DNA of 64,000 bases from Nitrosomonas sp. (GTDB lineage: Bacteria > Pseudomonadota > Gammaproteobacteria > Burkholderiales > Nitrosomonadaceae). Positions 27,700-37,872 of this stretch are shown here, one piece after another; position 1 is the stretch's first letter, and each line of letters starts with the position of its first letter. The notes beneath the pieces were generated by a model. It was not told the origin of the DNA. It made no database searches and saw only the letters and a list, made by a program, of their open reading frames with translations. Both the position numbers and the translations under genes were made by a program. The stretch is taken from contig NZ_JAHBZY010000018.1 of the NCBI RefSeq assembly GCF_019635155.1, positions 1 through 64,000 on the forward strand, in the 5' to 3' direction.

Positions 27700-28956
27700 C
27701 TATAGAGTCAGGTTTTCAATTAGCGCATTACCAAACGCCGAGCACGAAACTTCTTTGGAGTCTGGCATCTGGCGCGCAAAGTCATAAGTAACGATTCTGT
27801 GTTGTATCGTTTTTTCCATTCCCTTAATGATCATATCCGCCGCTTCTATCCAACCCATATGACGCAACATCATTTCAGCTGATAATATGATGGAGCCGGG
27901 GTTCACCTGATCTTTGCCTGCGTATTTGGGGGCGGTTCCGTGCGTTGCCTCAAAAATGGCAATTGAATCACTCAGATTGGCGCCCGGTGCAATTCCGATT
28001 CCGCCCACTTGCGCAGCAAGAGCATCCGAAATGTAGTCGCCGTTCAGATTCAAAGTGGCGATCACATCATATTCTTCAGGGCGTAACAAGATTTGCTGCA
28101 AGAAAGCATCCGCAATTACATCTTTAATAATAATGTGTTGTCCATTTTGCGATGGCAATTTCATCCAGGGGCCCCCATCCAGTAACTCAGCGCCGAATTC
28201 CTTAGCAGCCAGAGCGTACCCCCATTTTTTAAAGGCACCCTCGGTAAATTTCATAATATTACCTTTATGCACCAAAGTTACCGATTTGCGGTTGTTGGCT
28301 ATTGCATACTGAATGGCTCTTCGTACGAGGCGTTCCGTGCCTTCTTTCGAAACCGGTTTAATGCCGATGCCAGCAGTTTGTGGGAAACGAATACTCGTTA
28401 CTCCCATATCATTAATCAGAAAATCGATAACTTTCTTGGCGCTCTCGGTTTCAGCCTCCCATTCGATACCAGCATAGATATCCTCGGAGTTTTCTCGGAA
28501 AATAACCATGTCCGTTTTCTCCGGGCTTTTGACAGGACTCGGTACTCCGTTAAAATAACGGACGGGCCGCAGGCATATATACAAATCCAGCAGTTGACGA
28601 AGAGCAACATTAATCGAGCGAATGCCACCACCGACCGGTGTCGTTAAAGGGCCTTTAATTGAAACGACGAATTCCTTGGCGGCTTGCAATGTTTCTTCCG
28701 GAAGCCACACATCTTGACCATAGATTCTCGTAGATTTTTCACCTGCATAAATTTCCATCCAGGAGATTTTTCGTTGCCCCCTGTAGGCCTTTTCGACTGC
28801 TGAATCAACGACCTTCCTCATTACCGGAGTGATATCGATGCCAATACCATCACCTTCGATAAAAGGAATGATGGGATTATCGGGAACAGTTAATGAATTA
28901 TCGGTATTAACCTGAATTTTTTTTCCTTCTGCAGGTATTTTTATATGTTGATACAT
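27700..28956 (-). CDS. icd: NADP-dependent isocitrate dehydrogenase
   Basis: A 418-aa cytoplasmic enzyme of the TCA cycle that converts isocitrate to 2-oxoglutarate (E. coli Icd 416 aa). Visible motifs: [12 protein letters not shown] containing the regulatory Ser, [33 protein letters not shown], and [26 protein letters not shown] lies before the ATG. It is a monocistronic minus-strand gene. Confidence 0.96.
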   Translation of the reverse strand: MYQHIKIPAEGKKIQVNTDNSLTVPDNPIIPFIEGDGIGIDITPVMRKVVDSAVEKAYRGQRKISWMEIYAGEKSTRIYGQDVWLPEETLQAAKEFVVSIKGPLTTPVGGGIRSINVALRQLLDLYICLRPVRYFNGVPSPVKSPEKTDMVIFRENSEDIYAGIEWEAETESAKKVIDFLINDMGVTSIRFPQTAGIGIKPVSKEGTERLVRRAIQYAIANNRKSVTLVHKGNIMKFTEGAFKKWGYALAAKEFGAELLDGGPWMKLPSQNGQHIIIKDVIADAFLQQILLRPEEYDVIATLNLNGDYISDALAAQVGGIGIAPGANLSDSIAIFEATHGTAPKYAGKDQVNPGSIILSAEMMLRHMGWIEAADMIIKGMEKTIQHRIVTYDFARQMPDSKEVSCSAFGNALIENLTL

Positions 28957-29224
28957 GGTGTCTCCAATTTTTGGAAGCGAGTCGAAATTAATAAATTTTC
29001 CAAAGAAGAAAATACTGAAAAATGATTAAAATCATAAGACGGAATTTTTTAATTCCATTTTCATTTCTATTTTCTGATTATTATACGTGTAATCGCAATA
29101 TAGCGTAAGATAAGAAGGAATTTCCGCATGGGTTGGTTTTTTGTGGATAACTGATTGATTACCAAAAATATAATTGATTATTTTGCTGTTGTTACCAATG
29201 ACACTATTTCATGATAGGTGATTC

Positions 29225-30526
29225 TTGGAAGATTTGCCAATCCACATCTTGCTGATCGCATTGATGCTTCTGTTGATTTTGTCAGGCTTCTTTTCCTTAT
29301 CTGAAACCAGTATGATGGCGATTAACCGCTATCGTTTGAAGCATCTCGCTAAGCAAGGCCATCGTGGCGCCCGGTTAACGATAAAATTACTCAATAACAC
29401 GGATCGATTACTGGGTGTTATTTTATTGGGCAATAATTTGCTGAATACCGCTTCTGCAACCCTGGTGGCCGTTATTGTCGCTACGCTGTTTACGCATGAT
29501 GATTTTGCGTTACTTATGGGAACGATTGCAGTGACATTTGCGATCTTGGTCTTTAGCGAAATCACCCCGAAAGTGATCGCTGCCGCCTATCCGGAAAGGA
29601 TCGCATTAACAGCCAGCTATATCTTGACCCCGTTATTGACGATCTGCTATCCCATCGTATGGTTTGTCAATTTATTTGTTAGCGGTTTGTTGCTGCTGTT
29701 CCGACTAAAGCCTCAGAAAGGCGAGCTCGAGCAGAAAATTAGCACAGAGGAGCTTAAGACGCTGGTTCTGGAAGGCGGTCACTTCATTCAACATAAACAT
29801 CAAAGCATGTTGTTGAACCTGTTTGATCTTGACACCATCACCGTTGATGATGTCATCGTACCTCGCGGTCAAATTGAAGCCATTGATTTGAGCGCGGATG
29901 ATGATGTTATTCATGCACAGTTATTGACTTGTCACCATACCCGCTTACCGGTGTATCGGGAACGGATGGACAATATTGTCGGTATTGTTCATGTCCGTAA
30001 GGTTTTAAATCAGATGCAGGATGGCAAGGTCACGGCGGCAGTTTTGGAGAAAGTCATGCGCAAGCCTTATTTTATCCCATCAGGTACCTCATTGTTTGCA
30101 CAGCTGCAGCTATTTCAGGAAAACCAAAAAAGAGTCGGACTGGTCGTCGACGAATACGGGGAATGGATGGGATTGGTCACACTTGAAGACATTATCGAAG
30201 AGATCATCGGGGAATTTACGACGCATGCGCCCACTCAAGCAAATACTTTTATAAAACAAGAAGACGGTAGCCTTATCGTCGAGGGCAGCACTTTGCTGAG
30301 AGAATTGAATCGCAAACTTGGTTTTCAGTTTCCACTGGATGGACCAAAGACTTTGAATGGTTTAATCCTGGAGTATCTTGAAGATATTCCGGAAGCAGGA
30401 ATCGGCTTAAATATTGCCGGTTATCCGTTGGAGATCATTCAAATCAAGAATCGCGTGGTAAAAACTGTTAAAATCTTTCCTGTTATTGCATCCATAGCAT
30501 CAGAAACCGCGGAAGATACTGATTGA
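29225..30526 (+). CDS. HlyC/CorC-family membrane protein with CBS domains
   Basis: A 433-aa protein with an N-terminal DUF21/CNNM membrane domain (about 1-190, LSGFFSLSETSMMAINRYR), a CBS pair (about 210-335, ending GLVVDEYGEWMGLVTLEDI) and a C-terminal CorC/HlyC domain. Relatives are involved in Mg2+/Co2+ transport or resistance. The start is a TTG at 29225; the N-terminus it gives aligns with the family, whereas the first ATG would cut into the first membrane helix. Confidence 0.88.
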   Translation: MEDLPIHILLIALMLLLILSGFFSLSETSMMAINRYRLKHLAKQGHRGARLTIKLLNNTDRLLGVILLGNNLLNTASATLVAVIVATLFTHDDFALLMGTIAVTFAILVFSEITPKVIAAAYPERIALTASYILTPLLTICYPIVWFVNLFVSGLLLLFRLKPQKGELEQKISTEELKTLVLEGGHFIQHKHQSMLLNLFDLDTITVDDVIVPRGQIEAIDLSADDDVIHAQLLTCHHTRLPVYRERMDNIVGIVHVRKVLNQMQDGKVTAAVLEKVMRKPYFIPSGTSLFAQLQLFQENQKRVGLVVDEYGEWMGLVTLEDIIEEIIGEFTTHAPTQANTFIKQEDGSLIVEGSTLLRELNRKLGFQFPLDGPKTLNGLILEYLEDIPEAGIGLNIAGYPLEIIQIKNRVVKTVKIFPVIASIASETAEDTD

Positions 30527-30788
30527 CCGTCTGTGCAAACGATTTGTCGCACGCGGGAAGGCGTTTCGTTTATCCGCTTATGCGGTTCATTTGCTTCGAA
30601 TCTTATTGTGCAAGGCGGAATTAATCAGTATTCCTCAGAGGTTTCTGAGTAAACCGGTCAGAAAGTTGAACGATGTGCGTTATATGTATTTTGCATTGTC
30701 TACATATCCGGCAATCCAGGTTGGACGAGAATATTAAAAGCGGTTATTCTGTCGCCCGGTAAATAACAGTCGTAGTCTGTTCACCAAA

Positions 30789-30865
30789 GCGCCCATAGCT
30801 CAGCTGGATAGAGTACCGCCCTCCGAAGGCGGGGGTCGCACGTTCGAATCGTGTTGGGCGCGCCA
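30789..30865 (+). tRNA. tRNA-Arg (anticodon CCG)
   Basis: A 77-nt cloverleaf: acceptor GCGCCCA/TGGGCGC, D-arm GCTC/GAGT, anticodon stem CCGCC/GGCGG with loop CTCCGAA (anticodon CCG, reads CGG), T-arm GCACG-TTCGAAT-CGTGT, discriminator G and an encoded CCA (30863-30865). Confidence 0.97.
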
Positions 30866-30909
30866 AAAATATAAAGCCATCGGAATCTGATAAAAATACA
30901 CAAATTGGG

Positions 30910-31509
30910 ATGTTTACCGGAATTATTCAAGCTGTTGGGGAAATAACGAGCGTTAATTCAATAGAGACCTGGAGCAACGCCGGATTAACACTCGATATTT
31001 CGGTTGGGACGCTTGATTTGAGTGATGTCAGACCAGGCGATAGCATTGCAGTCAATGGTGTTTGTTTGACCGTGACGACCCAGTCTTCGTGCGCGTTTAC
31101 GGCCGATGTCTCTCAAGAAACTCTAAACTGCACGCAAGGCCTTGATCAAGCCGGTTCACGAGTTAACTTGGAAAAGGCGCTACGCTTATCCGACCGCTTG
31201 GGCGGGCATCTGGTGAGCGGACATGTTGACGCGATCGGCGTAGTGACGAGCTTTATGCCCGTCGGAGAAAGTTTCGAGTTGATTATCCAAGCACCATCGC
31301 CGTTATTGCGTTACATTACACAGAAAGGCTCGATAACCGTGAATGGTGTCAGCTTGACGGTGAATAACGTGAACGGCAATGAATTTTCCGTGAATCTCAT
31401 ACCGCATACGATCGCTATGACTAATTTAAAAGCGTTAAAACCGGGTGTACAGGTAAACTTGGAAACGGATATGCTGGCTCGTTATGTGGCAAGATTGCTA
31501 AACGTTTAG
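30910..31509 (+). CDS. ribE: riboflavin synthase (alpha subunit)
   Basis: A 199-aa enzyme with two lumazine-binding repeats, starting MFTGIIQAVGEI and containing VNGVCLTVT and HLVSGHVDA in the first half and VNGVSLTVN in the second. It makes riboflavin from two 6,7-dimethyl-8-ribityllumazine molecules. First gene of a riboflavin-nusB-thiL-pgpA string; 44 bp after the tRNA with no FMN riboswitch visible between them. Confidence 0.95.
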   Translation: MFTGIIQAVGEITSVNSIETWSNAGLTLDISVGTLDLSDVRPGDSIAVNGVCLTVTTQSSCAFTADVSQETLNCTQGLDQAGSRVNLEKALRLSDRLGGHLVSGHVDAIGVVTSFMPVGESFELIIQAPSPLLRYITQKGSITVNGVSLTVNNVNGNEFSVNLIPHTIAMTNLKALKPGVQVNLETDMLARYVARLLNV

Positions 31510-31529
31510 GTTAATCGGGGTAAGAAAGC

Positions 31530-32633
31530 ATGAGCATCAGCGCTATCCAGGATATTATTGCCGATTTGAAACAAGGCAAGATGGTTATTCTGGTCGATGA
31601 AGAAGACCGTGAGAATGAAGGGGATCTGGTTCTTGCCGCCGATTTTGTTACACCGGAAGCCATTAATTTCATGGCGACCCATGGGCGCGGCTTGATTTGT
31701 TTGACATTAACCGAAGAACGTTGCCATCAATTGGATTTACCCTTGATGGTATCAACCAACCGGTCACCGCTAGGTACCAATTTCACGCTTTCAATCGAAG
31801 CGGCCAGCGGTGTCACGACGGGTATCTCGGCGGCTGACCGTGCGCGTACCGTTCAAGCCGCCGTCAAAGCGGATGCAAAACCGCAAGATATCGTACAGCC
31901 GGGGCATATTTTTCCGTTGATGGCGCAGAAAGGCGGTGTATTGGTGCGTGCCGGACATACAGAAGCTGGCTGTGATTTGCCGAGAATGGCGGGATTAACC
32001 GCCGCTTCGGTAATTTGCGAAATTCTAAAAGAGGACGGTAGCATGGCGCGGCTGCCGGATCTGATCGAATTTGCAAAAAAACATGAATTGAAAATCGGCG
32101 CTATTGCGGATCTGATTCAGTATCGCAGTCAAACGGAAAGTCTCGTGACTCGTGTTGCCGAACGCGTGATTCAAACATTGCATGGCGAGTTTTTGTTAAC
32201 CGCGTACCGTGATGAAATTGCAAATACAGTGCATCTGGCCTTGGTCAAGGGGGAAATAAATCCGGCCACCGAAACCTTGGTGCGGGTGCACGAACCGTTA
32301 TCGGTCATTGATTTATTGGATATTCATGATAACACCCATTCCTGGAGCATCCATGATGCCATGAAGCTGATCGCCGAAGCGGGACAAGGGGTTATTGTGC
32401 TACTGCATCGTAAGGAAAGCGCTTCTAAACTGCTGGAACGCGTTCAGAAGAAGGAACCTCATGAGCACAATCCGATTAAAGCCGATTTGCGCGATCATGG
32501 CATTGGCGCGCAGATACTGAAAGATCTCAATGTCGGTAAAATGCGATTGATGGCCGCGCCCAGGAAAATGCCGAGTGTCGCCGGGTTTGGTTTGGAAGTG
32601 ACCAGTTATGAAAACACGCATCAAGAACGGTGA
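31530..32633 (+). CDS. RibBX-type 3,4-dihydroxy-2-butanone-4-phosphate synthase with degenerate GTP cyclohydrolase domain
   Basis: A 367-aa protein. Residues 1-about 205 are a complete DHBP synthase ([37 protein letters not shown]), which makes the four-carbon unit of riboflavin. The C-terminal half aligns with GTP cyclohydrolase II but lacks its zinc-binding Cys region: where RibA has a GSLRCDCG-type segment, this protein has [20 protein letters not shown]. Cyclohydrolase activity is therefore unlikely. This matches the variant called RibBX in many Proteobacteria; a separate ribA should exist elsewhere. 20 bp after ribE. Confidence 0.9.
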   Translation: MSISAIQDIIADLKQGKMVILVDEEDRENEGDLVLAADFVTPEAINFMATHGRGLICLTLTEERCHQLDLPLMVSTNRSPLGTNFTLSIEAASGVTTGISAADRARTVQAAVKADAKPQDIVQPGHIFPLMAQKGGVLVRAGHTEAGCDLPRMAGLTAASVICEILKEDGSMARLPDLIEFAKKHELKIGAIADLIQYRSQTESLVTRVAERVIQTLHGEFLLTAYRDEIANTVHLALVKGEINPATETLVRVHEPLSVIDLLDIHDNTHSWSIHDAMKLIAEAGQGVIVLLHRKESASKLLERVQKKEPHEHNPIKADLRDHGIGAQILKDLNVGKMRLMAAPRKMPSVAGFGLEVTSYENTHQER

Positions 32634-32693
32634 TCCGTGAATCCGGATTAATTCAAATACCAGTAAATAAGAAAAGATCTACAGGAGCCGAGT

Positions 32694-33176
32694 ATGGCCT
32701 ATTTTGACAATATAGTTGAATTTGAACCGAATTTGGACGGATCGGATATACGCATCGGCATTGTCATGAGCCGGTTTAATATTGATATCGGTGAAGGATT
32801 GCTCAGCGCTTGCACTGCGGAGTTGAAGAAGAATCAAGTACAGGATTCGAATATTCTGATTGTTACCGTTCCCGGCGCTTTGGAAATTCCGCTGGCGATA
32901 AAAAGAATGGCGATGTCCGATCAATTTGATGCGCTGATCGCTTTAGGCGCCGTGATTCGTGGCGATACCTATCATTTTGAAGTGGTTGCCAATGATTCGA
33001 CGCGTGGTTTGCTGATGGTGCAACTTGAAACCGAGATACCCATCGCCAACGGTATTTTAACCACGGACAATGAAGATCAAGCGATTGCGCGAATGAGTGT
33101 CAAAGGAATGGAAGCGGCGCAGGTTGCCTTGGAAATGGCAAATTTGCATTTTAAAATAGATGAAATCGGTATGTGA
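32694..33176 (+). CDS. ribH: 6,7-dimethyl-8-ribityllumazine synthase
   Basis: A 160-aa enzyme that condenses DHBP with the ribityl-pyrimidine to lumazine. Family motifs: [37 protein letters not shown] and [20 protein letters not shown] lies before the ATG. It sits between ribBX and nusB, the usual arrangement. Confidence 0.95.
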   Translation: MAYFDNIVEFEPNLDGSDIRIGIVMSRFNIDIGEGLLSACTAELKKNQVQDSNILIVTVPGALEIPLAIKRMAMSDQFDALIALGAVIRGDTYHFEVVANDSTRGLLMVQLETEIPIANGILTTDNEDQAIARMSVKGMEAAQVALEMANLHFKIDEIGM

Positions 33177-33181
33177 ATGGC

Positions 33182-33673
33182 ATGTTAAGTGAGATTGATC
33201 AAACCGCTGGCAATAAAACGGAAAAATACAAAAGCCGTCGCCGCATTGCGCGCGAATTCGTGTTGCAAGGTCTCTATCAATGGCGAGTTGCCGGTGGAGG
33301 AGCGGATTTCATCGAGCAGCAACTGCGCGAATCCGAAGAATTCAAGCACGTCGATACGAAACATTTCACTCAGGTACTGCAGGGCGTGATAGTTCATGCA
33401 ACAGAATTGGAAGAAGCTATTCAACCGTGCTTGGATCGTCCTGTCAAAGACCTTAGTCCCGTCGAATTTGCGATCTTGTTACTGAGTACTTATGAACTCA
33501 TGCATTTTCCGGAAATTCCATACCGCGCCATCATTAACGAAGCCATCGAACTCGCCAGGACGTTTGGAGGCAGCGAAGGCCATAAATATGTCAACGGCGT
33601 GTTGGATAAGCTGGCTGTGCGGTTCCGCGAAGTTGAAGTCCGGGAGCAAAAAACGGTAAGGAAACATCCGTAG
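33182..33673 (+). CDS. nusB: transcription antitermination factor NusB
   Basis: An about 163-aa all-helical protein of the rRNA antitermination complex, recognised by RRRIAREFVLQGLYQW and the C-terminal YRAIINEAIELARTFGG and HKYVNGVLDKLA. The ATG at 33182 is preferred; a GTG three codons upstream (33173) would overlap the ribH stop. It is adjacent to ribH as in most Proteobacteria. Confidence 0.94.
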   Translation: MLSEIDQTAGNKTEKYKSRRRIAREFVLQGLYQWRVAGGGADFIEQQLRESEEFKHVDTKHFTQVLQGVIVHATELEEAIQPCLDRPVKDLSPVEFAILLLSTYELMHFPEIPYRAIINEAIELARTFGGSEGHKYVNGVLDKLAVRFREVEVREQKTVRKHP

Positions 33674-33686
33674 CGGTCTTTGCATC

Positions 33687-34655
33687 GTGTGCTCGGAATT
33701 CGATCTCATTCATCGCTATTTCAAGAAATCGCATACCGATGCCATTCTTGGAATAGGCGACGATGCCGCGCTCATTGCCAACACACCGGGTTGTGAACTG
33801 GCACTATCAACCGATACCTTGGTGAGCGGACGGCATTTTTTTGCGGATACCGATCCCTATCAGCTCGGCTATAAATCATTAGCAGTTAATCTGTCCGATA
33901 TGGCGGCCATGGGCGCCAAACCGCGTTGGGCGATGCTGTCGCTGACACTGCCGGAAGACTTGGCGAAACACCCAAGTTGGCTGGCAAAATTCAGCGAAGG
34001 TTTTTTTGTATTGGCTGACAAGTATCGGGTGCAATTGATCGGCGGCGACACGACTGCCGGTCCCTTGGCTATTTGCGTGCAAATAATCGGCGACGTATCG
34101 GCGGGGCAAGCGTTGCGCCGCAGCGGCGCGAAACCGGGCGATGACATCTGGGTATCCGGCCAGATTGGCAGCGCTGCATTGGCGCTTCAACATGAATGCC
34201 GGCAAATAATCTTGGAATCGGACGAATTCACGCAATGCCTACCCGCGTTGTTAGCGCCCGTTGCACGGGTCGAACTGGGACAGCATTTGATTGGCTTGGC
34301 GCACAGCGCCATCGATATTTCCGATGGCTTGCTGGCGGACTTGGGACATATTCTCGCAAATTCCGGCCAAGCCGCTTGCATCAATATGGATGCGCTGCCA
34401 TGCGCGCCCGCATTGAAAAAACGATTGCAGCAACCGATTGCATTGCAATGTTTACTGGCCGGCGGTGACGATTACGAATTATGTTTTACAGCGCCTGGAA
34501 GCCGGCGTGAGGCGATCGATCGGCTTGCCGTAGCGTTGCAGCTGCCGCTGACCCGCATCGGTGAGATCGTCAATGGCACAGGGTTGACCGTCAAAGATGC
34601 GCAAGGAAACCCAATCACAATGGAAATCAAAGGTTATGACCACTTCCGCACCTGA
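33687..34655 (+). CDS. thiL: thiamine-monophosphate kinase
   Basis: A 322-aa enzyme that phosphorylates thiamine phosphate to thiamine diphosphate. Motifs: EFDLIHRYF, GIGDDAALI, STDTLVSGRHF, KSLAVNLSDMAAMGAKP, LIGGDTTAGP, AIDISDGLLADLGHI and GGDDYELCFT. The start is GTG at 33687, giving the family-typical N-terminus. It lies 13 bp after nusB and overlaps pgpA. Confidence 0.95.
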   Translation: MCSEFDLIHRYFKKSHTDAILGIGDDAALIANTPGCELALSTDTLVSGRHFFADTDPYQLGYKSLAVNLSDMAAMGAKPRWAMLSLTLPEDLAKHPSWLAKFSEGFFVLADKYRVQLIGGDTTAGPLAICVQIIGDVSAGQALRRSGAKPGDDIWVSGQIGSAALALQHECRQIILESDEFTQCLPALLAPVARVELGQHLIGLAHSAIDISDGLLADLGHILANSGQAACINMDALPCAPALKKRLQQPIALQCLLAGGDDYELCFTAPGSRREAIDRLAVALQLPLTRIGEIVNGTGLTVKDAQGNPITMEIKGYDHFRT

Positions 34656-35184
34656 GTCTGAAAATACAGTCAATACGCAACCCGCGCCATTCAAACCCGA
34701 TCTGGAGTTAGTACTCAGCCATCCGGCCTACTTCATTGCCTTTTCCGGCGGCGCAGGCCTTGCGCCGGTAGCGCCCGGTACGATCGGTACGCTGGTCGCA
34801 TTTCCGCTCTACTGGCTATGCAATCTCTACCTGGCGCCATTGGGTTTTCTGATATTGATCGACGTGCTGTTCATTGTCGGCATCTGGGCCTGCGGTCTCA
34901 GCGGCAAAGCATTGGGTGAGCCGGACCATAGCGGCATGGTCTGGGATGAAACCGTCGCATTTCTGCTGGTGCTGTTCTTCATCCCAAATGAATGGGCCTG
35001 GCAATTGGCGGCGTTTGCGCTGTTCCGCTTCTTCGATATCGCCAAACCGCAACCGATCCGCTATTGCGATAACCGCTTCAAAGGCGGATTCGGCGTAATG
35101 TTCGACGACCTGGTAGCCGCTTTCTTCACTCTACTATGCTTGGCAGGATGGAAAGCATGGGTGTTGTCCGGTGTATTGTTTTAG
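34636..35184 (+). CDS. pgpA: phosphatidylglycerophosphatase A
   Basis: A 182-aa inner-membrane enzyme that dephosphorylates phosphatidylglycerol phosphate. The family motif GGAGLAPVAPGTIGTL, DETVAF and FRFFDIAKPQPIR are present with four hydrophobic segments. I use the ATG at 34636 (TTSAPESE); an ATG at 34597 is also open. It overlaps the end of thiL by 20 bp. Confidence 0.92.
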   Translation: MTTSAPESENTVNTQPAPFKPDLELVLSHPAYFIAFSGGAGLAPVAPGTIGTLVAFPLYWLCNLYLAPLGFLILIDVLFIVGIWACGLSGKALGEPDHSGMVWDETVAFLLVLFFIPNEWAWQLAAFALFRFFDIAKPQPIRYCDNRFKGGFGVMFDDLVAAFFTLLCLAGWKAWVLSGVLF

Positions 35185-35265
35185 TATGACTGGTATCTTG
35201 CTGGTTCTTTTCTTGAGCCGAATAGTTTAGAGCAACCATTTTCCCGTTTTTTTGAAGTGTGATTA

Positions 35266-36648
35266 CTATGCTGCCAATGAATACCAAACTACCGTAATTA
35301 CCACCGCCCCAATCAAATTCAGCGCCAATCCTTCCCGCACCATTTGCGCGATGGTGACGTGACCGCTGCCAAACACGATGGCGTTCGGTGCGGTGGCGAC
35401 GGGGAGCATGAAGGCGCAGCTTGCACTCATCGCGGCGGGCACCATTAATAAGCTGGGATCGAGGCCGGCGCCGAGTGCGGCGGAGGCGAGGATCGGCATC
35501 AGCAGGATGGTGGTGGCGGTGTTGCTGGTGGCTTCCGTTAGAAATGTAACCATTAAAGCAATGGTGGCGATCATCACCAGCGGGTGCAGGTTTGCGAGCA
35601 TGGTTAAATGACCGCCGATGGCATGCGACAAGCCGGATTCGATAAATGCTTGGGCGATGGCGATACCGGCTGCGAACAGGATGAGAATGCCCCAAGGTAC
35701 GCGTTCGGCGGTTTGCCAGTCGATTAATTTGCCGCCGCGTCCGTTTGGCACCAGAAACAGAATGACCACGGCGGTCAGCGCGACAGCTGCATCGTTTGCG
35801 CCTTTGAGACCGAACCAGGTGCTCCAGCCGCCGAACGGTTCCAGGCGGGTGACCCAGGCCAGCGCGGTCAATCCGAATACAATCAACATACGGCGTTCTT
35901 CCGGGCGCCAATCGCCTGCGGGTGGGATCGTCAATTCACCCCGGTAATCCAGTTTGCGTGTCAGCCATAATCCGGCAATCGGCAAGAAAATCAGCACCAC
36001 CGGCAGTCCCCAGCTCATCCATTGCGAGAAACTCACTGCGCTGCCGGTGAAGCTTTCGTACTGCTGCATGAATACCAAATTCGGCGGTGTGCCGATCGGT
36101 GTACCCAGGCCGCCGATGCTGCTGCCGTACGCAATCGCCAGTAGCAGCGGCAGCGCCAGTTTTTTGTCGGGACTTTGCGTGATCACCGCCAGAGCAATCG
36201 GCAGCATCATCAACACCGTCGCAGTATTCGATATCCACATGCTCAGTGCCGCTGCCGCTGCCATAAAACCCAGCACGATGCGGCGGCTGCTGGTGCCGCC
36301 GATAACATTGACCATGCCGAGCGCAATGCGCCGGTGTGCGCCGGATCGTTCCATTGCTGCCGATAACATGAAACCACCGAGCATCAGCAAGATCAATTCG
36401 TTGCCGTACGCGGATGCAATCTTATCTTGCGGCAAAACGCCAACCAACGGAAATACCGCCAGCGGAATGATCGACGTCGCCGGAATTGGAATCGGCTCAA
36501 AAATCCACCACACCACGCATAAAATTGCGATTGCACCGGTCCAGCAAGCCGGCGATTCCCAGCCGGACTGGCTCATGGTGAAATATAGCGCGATTGCCAG
36601 CAGCGGACCGGCGATCAAAGCCCATTCGCGATTGGAGATTGTAATCAT
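35266..36648 (-). CDS. SLC13-family (DASS) anion permease
   Basis: A 460-aa polytopic inner-membrane protein. The duplicated SNT motifs typical of divalent-anion:Na+ symporters are visible (MWISNTATVLMMLPI and ATSNTATTILLMPI), as is the GTPIGTPPN segment. Family substrates are di- and tricarboxylates, sulfate or phosphate; the choice is not visible here. It is convergent with pgpA and follows a short PhoD-like fragment on the same strand. Confidence 0.9.
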   Translation of the reverse strand: MITISNREWALIAGPLLAIALYFTMSQSGWESPACWTGAIAILCVVWWIFEPIPIPATSIIPLAVFPLVGVLPQDKIASAYGNELILLMLGGFMLSAAMERSGAHRRIALGMVNVIGGTSSRRIVLGFMAAAAALSMWISNTATVLMMLPIALAVITQSPDKKLALPLLLAIAYGSSIGGLGTPIGTPPNLVFMQQYESFTGSAVSFSQWMSWGLPVVLIFLPIAGLWLTRKLDYRGELTIPPAGDWRPEERRMLIVFGLTALAWVTRLEPFGGWSTWFGLKGANDAAVALTAVVILFLVPNGRGGKLIDWQTAERVPWGILILFAAGIAIAQAFIESGLSHAIGGHLTMLANLHPLVMIATIALMVTFLTEATSNTATTILLMPILASAALGAGLDPSLLMVPAAMSASCAFMLPVATAPNAIVFGSGHVTIAQMVREGLALNLIGAVVITVVWYSLAA

Positions 36649-36684
36649 AAGTTTTGAGGGAGGAGCAGTAAGCGATGACAGATG

Positions 36685-36804
36685 TTACCAGGGTTGCATC
36701 ATGCCGTTGCCGTTCGGCGTCTTTGCGCGAATCCATACGCGGGTACTGGTTGCAGTGGTATGTTCGGTAATCGGACCAGTCCAGGAGGAGCGTAGCTTAC
36801 TCAT
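36685..36804 (-). pseudogene. truncated PhoD-like phosphatase N-terminus (candidate)
   Basis: A 39-codon frame beginning MSKLRSSWTGPITEHTTATS and continuing TRVWIRAKTP resembles the N-terminal strand of PhoD-like alkaline phosphatases (family-typical GPxxGHTTxTSVRIWxRA). It stops after GNGMMQPW; the following 37 bp to the SLC13 gene do not continue the domain in any frame. Either a relic left after deletion, or a chance small ORF. Confidence 0.35.
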
Positions 36805-36963
36805 TGCATGAATCCTTTTTCTGTGTGCTTAGGGAAACACCGGTGAATTGTCTGCGCAAGCGACTTGCTGCGTTGGGTGATGCTCAAGAAATCGCCTGTT
36901 TTTCGAGAGACTTCGTGTCTTGTGCTTCATTCGCCTTGGATTGTATCTTGTTTGGCAAATTAA

Positions 36964-37872
36964 TCAGCACTTACTGGCGATTTGCCCATTGGCGAGCCAG
37001 TGAGCGCATTCCGGTCCCAACTCATGGATTGCCCGTGCTTCATATTCGGCGGCTTCCGCCGCGGTCAGAGTTTCTTTCCAGCGGCCATTGGTGCCTTTAT
37101 TGATAAAGGTTTGAGCGCCACCATCCCAGAACGCGCCTCCAAGCGGCACGGATTTACTGGCATGCTGTTTCATCCAATCAAACGAACAGTATTCCAGAAT
37201 ATGAAGCCAGCGTGTCTCATCGATCGGGATTTCTAAGAAGTTGGCGATGCGCCGCATTTCACCGGGCATGTCGCGCTTTAAATCGTTGAAATGTATCAGC
37301 AATAAATTCGGTAGTGAGCGTATCTGCCACCAGGAACGGATATTTTCCCAGAACGACCAAAACGGGTAGCCGTCTTTATCGATCCAATCGTGCCAATAGT
37401 CGCGAATATCCGCAGGCGGCGGTAGCAATGGCGGACCGATCCGTCCGGGAGTGTCGTTCAACGCTGCGTAAAATGCCGCATTGCCGTTCACATGGTGATT
37501 GTACATACTCCACAATACATCGCGGCCGTCGCGGCCAATATAGATATACTTGGCTTTGGGAGAATATACCAATGTATCCACCGGGAGATGTGTTTTCAGT
37601 ATCCGGCGATGGGTTTGTTCTTCGACCTGCGGCAATTTTATTGCCTTGGGCGGTACGCGCAAATCCAACCAAGGAGACATTTCCGCGACTTCGAGTTCGG
37701 GGTCGCCGTTAAACAGAAGTTGCGCGACGATTTGCTGTACCCAGGTAGTACCCGATTTGGCGTACGTTGCGATGATGATATCGTTGCCGCGAAATTGGAA
37801 ATCGTTCCAGATCGTCGAATCAAAGTGATGACTGTGCAGTTCTCTGCTTTTTATCGGCCAGACGGTGGTCAT
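36964..37872 (-). CDS. cytosolic-type sulfotransferase
   Basis: A 302-aa sulfotransferase_1 domain protein that would move a sulfuryl group from PAPS to an alcohol or amine. PAPS-binding motifs: TYAKSGTTWVQQ (residues 36-47, 5'-phosphosulfate loop), YIGRDGRDVLWSMYNHH (3'-phosphate) and the C-terminal NKGTNGRWKETLT. The start at 37872 has AGGAAG nine bases upstream; a longer frame to 37944 lacks a signal. The acceptor is unknown. It has no operon partner. Confidence 0.87.
   Translation of the reverse strand: MTTVWPIKSRELHSHHFDSTIWNDFQFRGNDIIIATYAKSGTTWVQQIVAQLLFNGDPELEVAEMSPWLDLRVPPKAIKLPQVEEQTHRRILKTHLPVDTLVYSPKAKYIYIGRDGRDVLWSMYNHHVNGNAAFYAALNDTPGRIGPPLLPPPADIRDYWHDWIDKDGYPFWSFWENIRSWWQIRSLPNLLLIHFNDLKRDMPGEMRRIANFLEIPIDETRWLHILEYCSFDWMKQHASKSVPLGGAFWDGGAQTFINKGTNGRWKETLTAAEAAEYEARAIHELGPECAHWLANGQIASKC

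Noticed and set aside
30866-30909. FMN riboswitch before ribE
   Set aside because: The gap after the tRNA is only 44 bp and has no FMN-aptamer structure.
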